The position numbers and the translations under genes are program-made. The notes under the pieces were generated by a model. It had not been told where the DNA came from. It did no database searches and was given only the letters and a program-made list of their open reading frames with translations. From Niebla homalea (Eukaryota; Ascomycota; Lecanoromycetes; Lecanorales; Ramalinaceae), in the NCBI GenBank assembly GCA_019925105.1, contig JAHGAU010000037.1, positions 372,001 through 436,000 of the forward strand: a DNA stretch of 64,000 nt. The letters run 5' to 3'. Below, piece by piece: positions 1 to 13,807 of the stretch (its first letter is position 1; each line of letters starts with the position of its first letter).

Positions 1-3000
1 AAAATTCTTATAAGAAAAATAAATATAATAATTAATATAAAATATTATAAATAAGTTTATTCTTATAAAATTCTTATTAATATTTTAAATTTTTATTTAT
101 AAAATAAGTAAGTAATTAAATTTTATAATATTTTTTTATAAATAATTTAATACTTTTAATAAATATAAAGATTATTATAATTAATTTTAATATTAAATTT
201 TAATAAATTAAATTCTTAATAATACGCTTTATTCTTATGTTAATTCTTAACTTAAAACTTAAGTAATTTTTTATTTTTAATTAATTAATTTTAACTTATA
301 ATATATAAATTATAATTTAAACTTTAAATATAAAATACTTATTTTTAAGTATTTAAATTAACTATATATTTTTTTTATATTAATATTACTTTCTTTATAT
401 ATATAATATAAAAAAAAAATATTAAATTCTTAATATTAATTAAATTATAAAAAACGGAATAATAAGATTTCTTATATTAAAATTTATTAATAAGGAAATA
501 GTTTATAGCTTTTTATAATATTTTAATTTTTTAAGATTAAAATTTAAATATTTTTTTCTTTATTAATTATTTAATAATTTTTTTAATAAATTATATAAAT
601 TATATTTTTAATATTAATAAGTTTAAGGATTTTTAATATTAACGGATTTTATATAATATATAATTTATTTTTAATTAATATTTTAATTTTTTATTTTAAG
701 GTATATTTATACGTTTTACTTTAAGCTTATAAATAATATATTACTTTAATATTATTTTTTAAAGGAATTTTTTTATAATCTTTTAATAAGCTTTTTAATT
801 TTTTATTTTAAAAGTTTTATTTCCGTAAGTTTATGTTTTAAAAAGTATTATTAAAATAAAATTAAATAAAATTAAAAATAATTATTATAAGTTTATTAAA
901 TTATTAAAGTAAAAAGTTTAATAATATATTAATTAAAATTAAAATAATAAATTAACGTTAAAGTTTACGTAAAATTACTTTATAATAATAGTTTACTTTA
1001 ATCCTTTTTTATTTTATTTACGTATAAAATTAATATATTCTTAAGATTTATTAAGTAAAAAAAAATATAAAATTTAATTTTAAAAGATTTTTTAAAAAAT
1101 AAATTAAAGGATAAATATTTTTATAATAATTAAATAAATTTTTATTAATCGTTATTATTTTTAATATATAAATATTATTAAACGTTTTTTAATAATAAAA
1201 TTAATTTTAATTTTATTAATTTTTAAAATAATTATTTATTTTTTTTTTACTTAAGCTTTATAGGATATTTATTATATTTTTTAATATATTTAATAATATT
1301 ACTTTAATATTTATAAATATTCTTATAATTAATAAATAAAAACCGGCATTAAAGTAAATAAATTAATACTATATTTATAAAAAAGCGACTTAAGAAGATT
1401 TCTTTATATAATAATAGATTATTTTTTAAGTTACGTAGTATCTTAATAAATAAATTTTTTAAAGAGTTAAAAAGAAATTATTAGCTTAATAAAACTTTAA
1501 AGAAAATATATTACGTTATAAAGCTTTAAAAAGTTAATTATATATAATTTATAAAAAATATAATAAAAAGCTATAAAACCTTAAAAAGGATAAAACGGTG
1601 AAAATTAAGTATTATATAATAAATAAAACTTATAAGAAAATAAATATAAAAAAAAATTTAAAATAACTTTTAATTTAAATTAATATAATTAAGTAAATAT
1701 TATTTTCTTTCCCCTTAATTCCGATAAATATAAAAATAATTATAAATATATAATTAATATATATTATAATATTTAATTAATTAATAAGTTAAGCTTTTAC
1801 TTAATAATAAAATCTTAATACGAAGTAATTTTTTAAAATAATTATAATAATAAATAATTAAAATAGGCTTATTTTTTATTATTATAAATAATAATTAAAT
1901 TTATTATTTATTTTATTATTTTAATTTTAATACATTAATATTATCCGTAATAACTATAAAGAATTATATTATAAAACGCTTAAAAAGATTAAGTTTAATT
2001 TACTTAAAGATCTCCCGGATAATAAGATTTAAATTTTATTAATAATAAATTATTAATTTATTAATAATAAATAATTATATATAGAGATTATAGCTTATTA
2101 AATTAACCTTAATTGGGATTATTATAATACCTTAATTAACTTTAAGTACGTTAAAAATATTTATAATAATAATTAACTTATATCCGTTATAAATAAAATA
2201 ATTATAAAATATAATTTAAAGGATTATATTATAACCGTTACGATTAATAATATAAATAATAATAATATTATAATAATTATATTACGTTAAGAAACTAATT
2301 TACGATAAAGAACTTTTATAAACGTTATTAAGAAAGAAATATTGGCGTTAAAATAAACTTTAATATAATATAAAATAAAATATCTATTATACTTAATATA
2401 TATTATTTAACTTTTACTTAAAGCCTTTTTAATTTACTTTAAAATTAATCCTTAAAATAATAATATTAAATATTAATAAAATTATTAATTTAAAGTTAAA
2501 GAAATAATAAATAATTGTATAAGTATTCTTAAAATACTTATAAAGATAAGATTAATTTATAATAATTATTATATTAATTTAACTTATTCTAGATTCAGAA
2601 AACGGTAATATATATAAATATAAATAATAAACGTAAGGAAGTTTTTATTTAAATTTAATAAAGAAAATTAAATACTTAAGTATTTATAATATCCTTAATA
2701 ATAATTATAAATAAAAAGCGTAAGGAAGTATTATTAAAGCTTTTTTAAGACGTAAATATTTATTAAGACTTATTTTTTTATATAATAACTTACATATTCT
2801 TATTCCGTAAAAATATTAATTAATTCTTTAAAAAAGATAAAGGGATTAATTAAATTTTAAAGTTTATTAAGCCAGAATAAAGTTACGTAAAATATTTCAT
2901 AAAGCTTATTTAATTATTTTATTAAGTTATTAAATTAATAAGTATTATTAAAACGTTACCGATTTATTTAATCTTTAAAGTTTACGGTAAGCTTTTTAAT

Positions 3001-4303
3001 TATATTAAAAAATAGAAAAATCATTTACGTTATAAGTAGATTTACTGGGAAAAAAAGCTTATATAGGGTTTAAAAAATACATATATTAAATTATCCGAGT
3101 ACTATAATAAAACGTAAAGCTTTATTAATAGCCTATATAAATAAGTAATACTTTTATACCCTTTAAATACCGATAAGATCTTTAAGATTAACGATTAATA
3201 TATTAAGTAAAATAAAACCCTTTAAGTTAATATTTATTAAAATACGGTTTAAGAAGTTTTTAATACGTATTAAATAACCCTTAATTTTAACTTATTAATT
3301 AATTAAAATTTAAGTAAACGGCTTTACGTAATAAAGGATTTAAACTTATTTTTAAATAAAAATAATATATTTAACGACCTTATTAATAATAAACTAAAAT
3401 AATATATAACGTATAATAAGTTTATATTAATTTTTATACTTATTTAAGTCGTTAATTTATAATAATATTATTTTAAGATTATAAAAATAAAATTTTAACT
3501 TAATAAAGATAATTATCTTATAAGTTATTAATTTTATTATAAATAATCCGGGATATTCTTTATAATATTTCTATTAAGTTTAATTATAAATATTACTTTT
3601 TTATTATTAAACGATATTATAATTATTAAAAATACTTTTACCTTATAACTTTTTAAACGAAGATATTAATTTATTATTATAAATAAAAAGAAAATTAATT
3701 AGATTAAGTATATAAGGATTTAAAAGTTAATAATAAGGACTTTAAAAATTAAAAGAATAAAGATTAAAAGAAATAAAAGTATAATATTAATAGAATATTA
3801 ACGTATATTAATAATGAAAATAATAATAATAATATTAATAATAATAATAATAATTTAAAAAACTTAAAAAGTTTTTTATAAATATATAAGGAAAACCCTT
3901 AACGTAAGTTAAAATTAATTGGTAATTAAATTAATTTATAACCTTACGGATTAATAAGTAAATAATTATTTAAGTAAATTTTAAGAATTTAATTCCTTCT
4001 TAACGGTTAAAACGTTATATATTTTTAAGCTTAAGGATAAAATAAAAAAGATTATTATTATTATTATTAAGCCTTTTTAATTATAATTAAAATTAATAAG
4101 GATAAACGAGGCATTTTAATTAATTTAAAGCTTAATAATAATAGCTATAATAAGATACGTAGATACTATTTAAATATAGAAAGGTAAATTAATTATAATT
4201 TTAATAATATAATTATACCTTTTTAAGACCTTTATAAGTATCTTTATATTAATCGTTATAATTATATCCCTTAATAGGAAGAATACTTATTTTATCCGCC
4301 ACC
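1..4303. other. RIP-degraded AT-rich tract, no gene
   Basis: Extremely AT-rich sequence with stops in every frame and very few CpA or TpG dinucleotides. It is presumably old repeat DNA ruined by RIP. I could not match it to the LINE, LTR or Gypsy families found elsewhere in the window, so its origin stays open. No usable open frame, RNA gene or tandem array was seen. Confidence 0.6.
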
Positions 4304-4450
4304 GATATCTTAATATTTCCCGGTACCGTACCGTCCTATACCGTTTACCACCAATACGGGATAAGGATACCTTTTCCCTTTCCCGTACCGTTCCCGTACC
4401 TATACCGTACCTTTCCCGCGGTATTAATCCCGTACCGGTTGGGGGAGTAC
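4304..4450 (+). repeat. Lone GC-rich arm of the foldback MITE family
   Basis: A run of short TACCG/CGGTA-type units, ending in the same CCGGTTGGGGGAGT terminus as the right arm of the complete element at 43,154-43,624. It begins with a RIPed form of the inner-arm sequence (atttcccggtacc). No matching left arm is visible upstream, so this is a solo arm or a broken copy. Confidence 0.6.
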
Positions 4451-4539
4451 TTAAGCGGGACTTAAAAAAAGTATATACTTAATCATATTAAAAAGGAATA
4501 AATATATTCCCTTAAACTCCACGAAGTCTCTGATAAAAA

Positions 4540-5669
4540 AAAAATAGAAAAAAAATATCCATCCTTTTTACCGAAATAAAGCGAAAAGAAATTAAAGAGG
4601 AAATTGATTTAATCCGTATTTAAAAGGATAATACAAGTATATATAAATTATTACCCAGTATAAAGAAAACAGAAACTAGAAGAATCGTAAAAATAAAAAT
4701 AAAAATAATGATAATGATTAATTAAATCTTAATACGATAAACCGAACGTTAACGTATATAGAAGGGATTAATGCCTTAAAAGCGGTAATATCCGGCTTTA
4801 AATAATAAGGAAATTATTAATAAGTACCTCCGCCGTTATGGAATTATAAAGAAAGGTCATAATACGTTAATAATTTAACTTTAAACGGGAAAAAATGACC
4901 TAACTCATTTCCTCTTTATTATATACGTTACTAATTAAGTAAGTACCGGCTATAAATATAAGTAAAGGAGATGAAATATTATATATGTGTTTATTTCTTA
5001 TTTATTATTTACGGGGATTAAGAAAACATTAATTGAGGAAACGGGAATTAACGATTGTTATTAAATGTTAACTATAAAAAGCAATATTAAAACGGCCGTT
5101 AAGTTAATAATAATTATAATTCAATTTAATTAATAAAATAAGAAAGGTTACTAAAAATCTTACCGAGAAACGTTATTACTAGTCCCGGAACGGGAAAACG
5201 CGGCGGAAGGGTTATATTTAATAAAGGTTTAAGGCCATCAATATTAAGGCGATATAGAAGAAGTGAATATAAATAATAAATACGTTTATTACGAGGAACG
5301 TGATATATAAATAAGGTAATAATAATATACGTACCGGCAAAGGTATTTAAAGGTATTCATTAAGGTATAATATAAGGCGGACATATAGGGAAACGAAAGA
5401 ATAATAGGTTTAAAGGCAATTCTTAAAAGAATTCAATCATTATATTATAAGTTTATTTAGAAAAAAACGTTTAAATAAATGATTATTCTTTAAATATTTA
5501 TAAACGGGCTTAATCCTTTAAAACGAAAATAAAGGTTAAGTAAATACCAGTTTTTATTATAGATATCAAGTTTTTACGGTTATTAATAAAACTTAATAGC
5601 CGACTATTAAGGAACGCCGTAGTTAAGCAAGCTAGATCCGTAATATAAATGAATCAATCAATCAATCAA
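4540..5669 (+). mobile_element. 5'-truncated Tad-like LINE fragment
   Basis: Aligns by eye with the last about 1.1 kb of the full-length LINE at 7,029-12,856, for example at the stretch around 4,735-4,880. It ends in the family's (CAAT)n tail at about 5,648-5,669. The body is RIPed. It contains only the end of ORF2 and the 3' region. Confidence 0.7.
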
Positions 5670-6340
5670 TATTATTATTAAACGGATACTTATTATACCC
5701 GTATATATATTTAAGGACCCTTTTCCTTTTACCCTTTTCTTACTAAGTTTGATAATAGGTTTTTAATAAACCTTATACTTAACCGGTTTTATCTTAATTT
5801 CTTAAATTAATATTTTTTTTATGTTAAAGATTAATATATAACAAAAGGAATAATTATTAGTAGTTAACGTTATCCTTATGTTAGCGTTATAATAATACGT
5901 TATATTATTACGCCAGGGTAAACCGTTAAGCCTTAATAACGGCTTTAATAACGGCCTTTATGTACAATATTTATAAACAATAGTTTAATTAATATAATAC
6001 GGGGTAGTTACTATTTTTATCTTAAATAAAAACTATACCCTAATTCATTATAAGTTCCTTAAGAATTAATTTAATTTTAATATTAATCTATTTATAAAAT
6101 AAAACTTAATTATTTAAACCATAACGTTACGTCTTCTACGGAGTCAGCTTAACAATAACCGTTATTCAATTATTTTAATTAAGTTAATTAATCTTTTTTC
6201 TCAAAATCGATTAAACGGGTTTTACCTTTTTACCTTTATAATAGCGGATTATTTTATTTTCCGTTTAATTACTTCTTATTAAATGAAATAATTTAGGTTC
6301 TTTATTACATAACTTTTTTAATTACATATTATACATTTAA
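5670..6340. other. AT-rich spacer, nothing recognised
   Basis: RIP-type AT-rich DNA between a LINE tail and an LTR. No gene, repeat partner or RNA was recognised. Confidence 0.5.
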
Positions 6341-6513
6341 TGTGAGGGTACTGATATAAGGTAGGTTAAGTAATAAATGAATAATAGCTATGAAGGTAGC
6401 TATAATATAGGTGATGCACTTATGGTAGGTGTATGCGCCAAGCCTCCCGGGGAGCTAGTCCTTATGGGGCAAGTAGGCCGAGCATGGGAGTAAGGCCACT
6501 TCGAACCATAATA
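6341..6513 (-). repeat. LTR, family LTR-1 (3' LTR of a truncated element)
   Basis: A 173-bp copy of a repeat found seven times in this window. On the minus strand it begins TGTTATGG-like and ends CCCTCACA-like (the consensus end is CCCTGACA). The adjoining bases on its high-coordinate side, read on the minus strand, are a G-run followed by ATCG. This is the polypurine tract expected just before a 3' LTR, and it is shared with the complete element at 59,055-61,416. Confidence 0.7.
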
Positions 6514-6835
6514 CGATCCCGCCCTTTATAACGGTAAGCTCCTGCGAGTTGCTTACTATATATATTATTATTAATACCATCCTTAGGGTAAGATAACATC
6601 CAGATAAAGCCATGGGTATATCGTAATTATTATATTTAAGCGTAATTATTAAGCATTAAAGGCCGTTCGAAATATGAATTTAAAAAAATCGTATTTATAC
6701 CGGTATAAACGTAAGGAAACCGAGAAAAAATCGACGGGAATTAAGTCGATTAACGTATCGTCCGATGAATAGCCGGGTTATATACTTTTCATTAAAAAAG
6801 GGCTTAATATAGGGTATTTAATAAGGACGCCGTTA
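6514..6835 (-). mobile_element. 3' internal end of an LTR-1 element, with polypurine tract
   Basis: Homologous over about 320 bp to 59,227-59,550, the 3' end of the internal region of the complete LTR-1 element. It starts with the polypurine tract next to the LTR. The rest of the element is missing, with homology fading near 6,835. Confidence 0.6.
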
Positions 6836-7028
6836 TTATAATCTTATAGATACTCCCTTCTCGTAAATCCTTTATCCGTAATATAACTTTTACCCTTATT
6901 TATTATTAGTCTTAACTTTAATAAATTAAGGCTATATATTCTATAAGCTTATAATCTTAATAAGAAAAAAGACAAATAGTAGGTAAAAAAAATCTTTGTT
7001 TACTTTATTAAAGAATTAAATTAAATTG
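6836..7028. other. AT-rich spacer before LINE L1
   Basis: RIPed sequence with no recognised content. Its last 11 bases (7,018-7,028, AAATTAAATTG) are the left target-site duplication of LINE L1. Confidence 0.5.
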
Positions 7029-7059
7029 GAATAAATAAATTATATTTTAAAAGGTGAAG

Positions 7060-8750
7060 ATGGCGACGAACAAAGGGACCCTAGAGGTCCAAAACGATAC
7101 GTATACGCGTAGCTTAAGTAATAGCGAGGTTAATACCTTAATTATAATAAATATAAATAGGGTAATAATTAAGAACGAGGGAATATACGGATAAATAATC
7201 TATATCAATAAAAATAACGGGGGATTGTATAAATAACGCGATGATACTGTAATAGGTAATCCTTAAATTAAATAAGGGAATTACAATTAATAAAAAATAT
7301 AAAAAGCGATATATAAAATACGCAAAAATATAATAAATAAAAAAAACGCTAAGGAAATCGGGGTAACAATAATAACGGGGAGTATAAACGACGTATATAA
7401 GTGAAACGGAAATAATATTAATAACGTTAAAAGTATATTAAAAAAAAGTGAAAATAATAAAAGTAATAAACCTATAAATAATCAGGGATAAAAAATAAAA
7501 GAAATAATACGTTAAACGTATAAAAAAGTTAAAATAGGAAAAAAGGAAATAAAAACCTTAAACGGACTATTAATAATAAAGTAAACAGTTATTATATTAA
7601 AAACCTGGCCGATATTATAGGTAAAGCTACGTAAGGTAAAAGATTTCTATAAGAGAATAAGGGTAAAATTAAAAAAGTTAAAGTAATTAAAAAAAGCTTA
7701 AGAAATAACAGAAAGGATACTAAGAGGGGATAAAAATAAAGATTAAAAGGCGGACGTACAAAGTAAAAAAGCAATAATAAAGGCCCTTTAAAAGGGAGAA
7801 ACTTAGGCGGTAAAAGTTATAAAGAAAAGGTACGTAATAATTAAAAAGGAGGCGGTACGGATAAAAGAGAAAACGGCGGTATAAAAAAAACAAAAACGGT
7901 AACGATCCGTTTATTAATTAAGGAAAAGAGGAATATTATTATGAAAATAAACCTTTTATAATTTATAAAAACGTTTAAAATTATAAGTAAACTATTAACG
8001 GAATAGATTATTATTATACGTAAATTATAAAGCGGAAATTTTTTTTATACGGCGTTATTAAAGGTAAAAAAAGGCTTAAAAAGTTAAAAACGTAAACCGG
8101 TAAAGGTATATTCAAAACGGTAAAGGTATTAAGATAATTATTTATTATTACGGTAAATAAAATATATTTAACACGTTTTATAAAAACCGAAAAAGAGCTT
8201 ACTTTAAAATATATAAAAAGGGAGAATACGGTTTTTTATTTAAGACTAGGAATTATAAACTATAAGCTCCCTTTAATAATAAAGAGACCGGATGCCGTAA
8301 AACGGGTAGAAAGGTACTTTATAGTGGTATTAAACGTAATATTAACGAGGATATATAACGATATCCTAGATAAGGAGATTATTAAGGGTGGATCCCTTAA
8401 CTTAACCCGGTTATAAGATAAAGTAACGGATATTTATTAATACTTTTAATATTAAGGTTACGGGTATATTATTACGAAATATCTTAACAATATAAAATGT
8501 ATAATATATACCGAAAAGCATACTATATATAAATATAAAAGCTTAATAAACAAAGGCCTTATTAAAAAGGTATATAAATATATAGCGTATAAGAAAAATA
8601 TATACCCGGTATAAAACCCAAAATATTTAATAAGGATTAAGGAGATTAAGCGTAAGGAGGTTAGGATAGCAGTTAAAGTTTAGCGGTATAATATATATAT
8701 AAAATTAAATTAAAAAATTAATTAAAAAGGGTCTTAAGACAAGAACGGAC
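7060..8750 (+). pseudogene. LINE L1 ORF1 (gag-like), RIPed
   Basis: It begins at an ATG in a strikingly conserved block encoding MATNKGT-like residues, which recurs at 24,332 and, on the minus strand, at 37,897 and 51,524. A RIPed version lies at 30,079. Beyond the first codons the frame is broken by stops. A degraded CCHC zinc-knuckle-like segment with Cys/His codons turned to Tyr is recognisable at about 8,470-8,560. In LINEs of this type ORF1 protein binds the element RNA. The end point is approximate. Confidence 0.6.
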
Positions 8751-8949
8751 TTAATTAAATAAGGATAAGTAAAAAACCGTAATGGATAACGTAAAAAAAA
8801 AGGCTTATCGTAATATTAATTTTTAAATCCGACCGCCTTAAGGCAATAACGGTAATTACGAAGCAACGGGGATAAATAATACTCGGCTTTAATAAAGGGT
8901 TAATAACTTAAATAAAAGTTGACGGGGAGGCCCCGACAGAGAATAATAT

Positions 8950-11900
8950 ATAATATATTAATACTTTTAAAGATAATATAATATAACGTATAAAATAAAA
9001 AAATTAAAATAGGACTGCCGATATTTAAGTTTAAAGAAATTAAAAACGTTATTATTATAGTAATATAAGAGTTATTATATAGTCCGTATATATAATCCTT
9101 AATTAACCCGGGTAAAAAGTTTTATTTAACGTTTAGGGGAAACGAAATAATTTAAATATACTTTTACGTAAATAAGAAGCTGGATATAAGTAATTAAAAT
9201 GTTATTTATTATGATAAGAATTTATATACGGTCCGGATTATATAGGAAAGGAATATAGAAAACGATTTAAATATTTATAATATATATAACCTGCCGTCAA
9301 TTAATAAAATAAAAATTTTAATAATACCGTTATTAAAAGGTATTATATCCTTACCCGGTAAATATATTATATTAAAAGACTTTAACCTTTATTATAATAT
9401 ATGGAACGAGGAAGGCTATATAATTAATTATCTTAAATTAAGGGAGCTATTAATAGTTATTATAACGTTTAAGCTTTTATTTTTAATATCTTAAGGTATT
9501 ATAACGTAAAAAACCGGGGATTTAAGATAACGATCGATTTAAAGTTCGGTACGGAGGGGATTATTAACGTAATAACGGTATATAAGCCTTAGGAAAACCT
9601 AAAATATAGCTTAAATTATATATTAATATAAATAACCTTAAATTAATCGGTTAATATAACGTTATTAATATTAATAAAGAAAATATAAAAAACGGTTAAG
9701 GAAGTTAAAGTATATATAAAAGTAAAGGAAACAATAATAAGATTAATAGAGTTTCCCCGGTTGAATAAAAAAGATAAAATTAACCTTTTTATAAGGTAAA
9801 TAATAAAAGTATTAAATAAAATAATTAATATAACGGTCTTAATAATAAAACCGTCTTAAAAAGTTGAAACTTATTAAAATAAGGAATATATAATACTAAC
9901 TATAAAAATAAAAGTATTAATTAAATAAGCTATTAAATAAAAAAATTAAGAAATACTTATATAATTTAAAAAAGTTTAAAAGGAGAAGGAAAAGATTATT
10001 AAAAAGGTTAAATAGATATACTTCCGGTAAATAATTTACGACTTAACCGTCTCCCCCTATAAGGTATAAAAGTTAATAAAGTATAATAAGGAGTAAAATA
10101 AGAAGCTTAAACTTATCCTTAAATTCCCGTTTCTTAAAGGCTTAATAATATAATAATTAATGTTTTTAACGGTAAAATTAAAACCTTTAAAAAGGCTTTT
10201 TTCCCTTCTTTATTAAACGCCGATTTAACGGACATCAAAGGAATTATATATTCCGACCCGATAAATATTAGTAAAGTAGTAACTTTAGAAATAATTATTA
10301 AAACGATTAATAAGTTAAAGAAAAATAAAGGTTTTAAATTAAACGGAACTTTAAATAAGTTTTTTTTAATAATAATATTATTATTTAAAAAAAAATTTAT
10401 TTACTTATTTGAAGTTTACTTTAAAGTTAATTATTACCTCTATAAATTTAAGGAAGTTAAAATGATTATCCTTAAGAAATTAATTAAGCCGGATTACTTA
10501 AAGGTAAAAACTTATAGACCGATTATATTTTTATATATATTAAAGAAAGCCTTAAAAGTAATAATTATAAAAATCCTTAATAACCACGCGTAAGAATTCG
10601 GGCTCCTCTTTAATCAATAAACAAGTATAAAAAAAAAGGAGGTTAATAAAAAGGGCCTTAAAAGGCTTAATCGACGGAGTATATACGGTTTAAAATCATA
10701 AGTAAAAATATATAAAAGCTTTTTTCCCTTAAATATCGCTGGAATTTTTATTAAAGTAAATTTATCAAGATTACATTATAATTTACGGAATAAAAGGATA
10801 TTACCCTTCCTTATAAATTAAACGGAAAGCTTTCTAAGTAATTAAGTAATATTAATTAATTTAAGTTGAAAGATAAGTCCAACAAAGTTAAGAATAACCA
10901 GAATACCTTAAAAATCGTTTATTTTCCCGGTTTTATTCTTTTTCTTTAATAATCCGTTAATTAAAGAGTTAATAAAGTTTAAAAAAAATTGTTTCAAAAA
11001 GAAATTTTATTAATAATATTTATTTTTTTAATTTATAATACGTTTACTTGTATAAATTATTTAAAGTTAAAATAAGTTTACGAAATTTATTTATGGTAAA
11101 AACGGATATATAATAATTAATTTTTATCATCTAAATATAAACTTATTTATATAATTAAAAGCTTAAAGTTAAATAATATAATAATTATAATAAACTTAAA
11201 TAGGGTTACGGTAGGACTGGAAGTTAATATTAAGGTTTTTGACCTTTAAGTTAACGGGAAGTTAAATTAAAAGGATTATATAAAAAAGGTCTAAAAGAAA
11301 ATAATTTTAAAGGAAAAGGGTCTTATTTATTTTATAACGTTAACGTAAAAAATTACCTTATAAAAGGCTAAAACTATTTATTAAGTAATAATAAAATTAA
11401 TTACAACGTACGCGGTGACTATTTAATATACGCTTAAAAGTACTTATAAATATAAGAAAAAGTTTATTTAATAATTATAAAAGGTTTAAAACCGGTATTT
11501 AAGGATAATTAATAACGCATATAAGGTTACATCCGTCTTAGTATTAAAGTTTAAAGTCTTTATATTATTTATTAAATTAACTTTCGGTTAAATAATCGCT
11601 TAAGTAAAACTTAAAAGATATACGTACCCGGCTATAATAATAAGGAATAAGTAAATCCGTATAAACCTTAAGAAACCCCGGACGAAGAGGGGCAGAAGGG
11701 AAATATTTATCCTTTTTATTAAAACGAAGTTTAAATAAATTAAAAAGGAGGTTAATCTTACCGGTATTTAAAAGGTTAATAAAAATATATATAAGCTTTT
11801 ACCCGATATAAAAGAGGCAGAAGTTAAAAAGATTATAAGGGCGAAAGTAACGGTAATTATTAAATAAATTACAATACGTTAAACCGAACGTTAATATAAA

Positions 11901-12700
11901 TATAAAAAATTATCCCTTAAAGACGGCGGTATTTAACCTTAAATAACGAAAAAATTGTTAATAAATACCTTTACCGTTATAAGAGTATAAAGAAGGATAA
12001 TAATACGTTAATAATTTAACTCCGGATAAATAAGAATAACCTAATTTATTTGCTTTTTATTATATATATCGGTAATTAAATAAATATCGGCTATAACTAT
12101 AAATAAAGAAAATAAAACGTAACTTATATATTTAATCTATACTTATTATTTACGGAGCTTAGAACGGAACTAATCGAAAAGGCCGGGATAAGTAATTATC
12201 GTAAAATACTTTTTATAAAATAAAATATCCGGGCGGTTATAAGGTTTATAATATTTATAAATCTATTATTCTAATTTAACCTTACCGGTAAAAAAAATAA
12301 GGTCGTTAAAGACTTTATAAAGCAGGCCCGTTATTAAATAAGAAGGAAAAGGAAGGATAAGTATTAGTTATCATAATTATATAAACTAGAAAGTATTTTC
12401 TATAGTTAAAAAAATACGATAATAAACGTTGTTTAAAACTTCTTAGAAAAAACGGCCGCGATAATAAAGTAAAAGGGTAATTAAGATTAAGGCGATAATA
12501 ATATAAGTACCGGTAAAAGTAATTAAAAGCGTTATTTAAAATATTAATCTAAAATAAAATTATAAAAGAAAAGAAAAGAAAGAAAAATAATAAATTTAAA
12601 GGTAACCTTTATAAGGATTCGGTCGTAATATTATAAGTTTTTTTAGAAAAGTATACGAATAAATTATTATTCTTTAAATAACCGTAAACGCTCTTAATCC
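8950..12700 (+). pseudogene. LINE L1 ORF2 (endonuclease-RT), RIPed
   Basis: Conceptual reading shows an apurinic-type endonuclease from about 9,020, including a D-F-N-L-x-x motif at 9,372-9,404 (family form GDFNLHH). A reverse transcriptase follows, with a Y-R-P-I-I block at 10,510-10,554 and the catalytic FIDD-type motif at 11,002-11,022, where the two Asp codons now read Asn, as expected from G-to-A RIP. The product would nick target DNA and reverse-transcribe the LINE RNA. Many stops make it non-functional. Limits are approximate. Confidence 0.7.
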
Positions 12701-12856
12701 TATATAATAAGAGAAGAGGTAAAGTAAACGTTAATTTTTAATCTTAACGTTATAAATATTAGGTTTTTACGGCTATTAATAAAGCTTAATAGCCGATTAT
12801 TAAGGATTGCCGGAATTAACTTAACTAAACCCGTAGTATAAATTAATTAATCAATC

Positions 12857-13441
12857 AAATTAAATTGAATTTAATTATTCTTATAGTAAATTTACTTAAA
12901 AAATGCTTATTAAGTATTAACATTCAAATATTTATTTATCGATCGGCTTATCTATAAAGTCGAATTAAAAATATAGATTATATACGCTTTTCATACGGCC
13001 TTTTTAAGGGTAGTCTCCGTAAAATAAAGAAGTTATTAAATATATAATAAATAATAGATAAGGCTTTACAGTCTCTTATTGGGCGGCTTATTCCCAGTAA
13101 TAGCTTAATACCTTTATAAGGTTAATCGAAAAATATAGTATAGGTATTAAGGTAATAGGGTAATAGGGTAATAAAGCAAATAAGGTAAGAGCGTCTATAA
13201 TTTATTGTTAAACGGCTTATATTCTCAATAGTAGCTCGACGGTATTAAGACGTCCTAGTTAATAAAGATAATATAATATTCTTATCTTTTAGGGTAAAAT
13301 AATGTAAATAAAGTAAAAGGCTTTATAAAATTAAGTGGCTTAAACTCAGTAATAACCCCGCTAATCTTAACGATAAACAGCCCGGGTGCTTATAGATTAA
13401 TTACTATAACGTTGTAATATAATTACCGATAGCTATTATAA
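12857..13441. other. Moderately RIPed spacer, nothing recognised
   Basis: Starts with the right target-site duplication of LINE L1. It is less AT-biased than its surroundings (for example 13,060-13,400), but I see no open frame or repeat partner. Confidence 0.45.
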
Positions 13442-13614
13442 TATCAGGGTATTAATATAAAATAGGTTAAGTAATAGATGAATAATAGCTATAAAGGTAG
13501 CTATAATATAGGTGGTGGATTTATGGTAGGTATATACGCCAAACCCCCCCGGGAGCTAGTTATTATAGGGCAAGTAAGCCGAGCATGGCAGCAAGGCCAC
13601 TTGGAACCATAACA
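13442..13614 (-). repeat. LTR-1 copy (probable solo LTR)
   Basis: A 173-bp copy of the LTR-1 repeat, reading TATCAGGG...CATAACA on the plus strand, which is a RIPed TGTCAGGG...TAACA. Flanking pentamers TATAA and TTTAA differ at one base. No internal sequence adjoins it, so a solo LTR left by recombination is the simplest reading. Confidence 0.6.
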
Positions 13615-13807
13615 TTTAATTACGTTCTTTATTAAATTATCCTTTATAAGTTTTTATACTTATACGAATTATATTCTTTTACGTATACCGTATAACTTAT
13701 TAAGTTACTATATTCTAGGTTAATATATTCGTATCCTTCAGATTTAAAGTATTAACGGATATCCGCCCTTTTATTTCATAATTTTATTAACGTAAGAAAT
13801 CTCCCTT

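Larger units (their letters stand above)
7029..12856 (+). mobile_element. Full-length Tad-like LINE (L1), RIPed
   Basis: A 5,828-bp non-LTR retrotransposon bounded by an 11-bp direct repeat AAATTAAATTG (7,018-7,028 and 12,857-12,867). It has a short leader of about 31 nt, ORF1 starting at the ATG at 7,060, an ORF2 with endonuclease and reverse transcriptase motifs, and a tail of CAAT-type units at about 12,838-12,856. Copies at 25,714-37,919 (L3), 30,044-36,256 (L4) and 45,192-51,551 (L5) have the same net length, which supports these ends. Both reading frames are riddled with stops caused by GC-to-AT transitions, so the copy is dead. The Tad clade assignment rests on the apurinic-type endonuclease plus RT layout and on the fungal, RIPed context. 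Confidence 0.85.

Noticed and set aside
1..4303. AT-rich DNA as mitochondrial or centromeric sequence
   Set aside because: No mitochondrial genes or tRNAs, and the same composition elsewhere in the window clearly belongs to RIPed retroelements. A centromere cannot be tested from sequence alone.
5648..5669. Short tandem CAAT repeats as a CRISPR or telomere-like array
   Set aside because: Units are 4 bp without spacers and occur at LINE 3' ends next to target duplications. They are retrotransposon tails.
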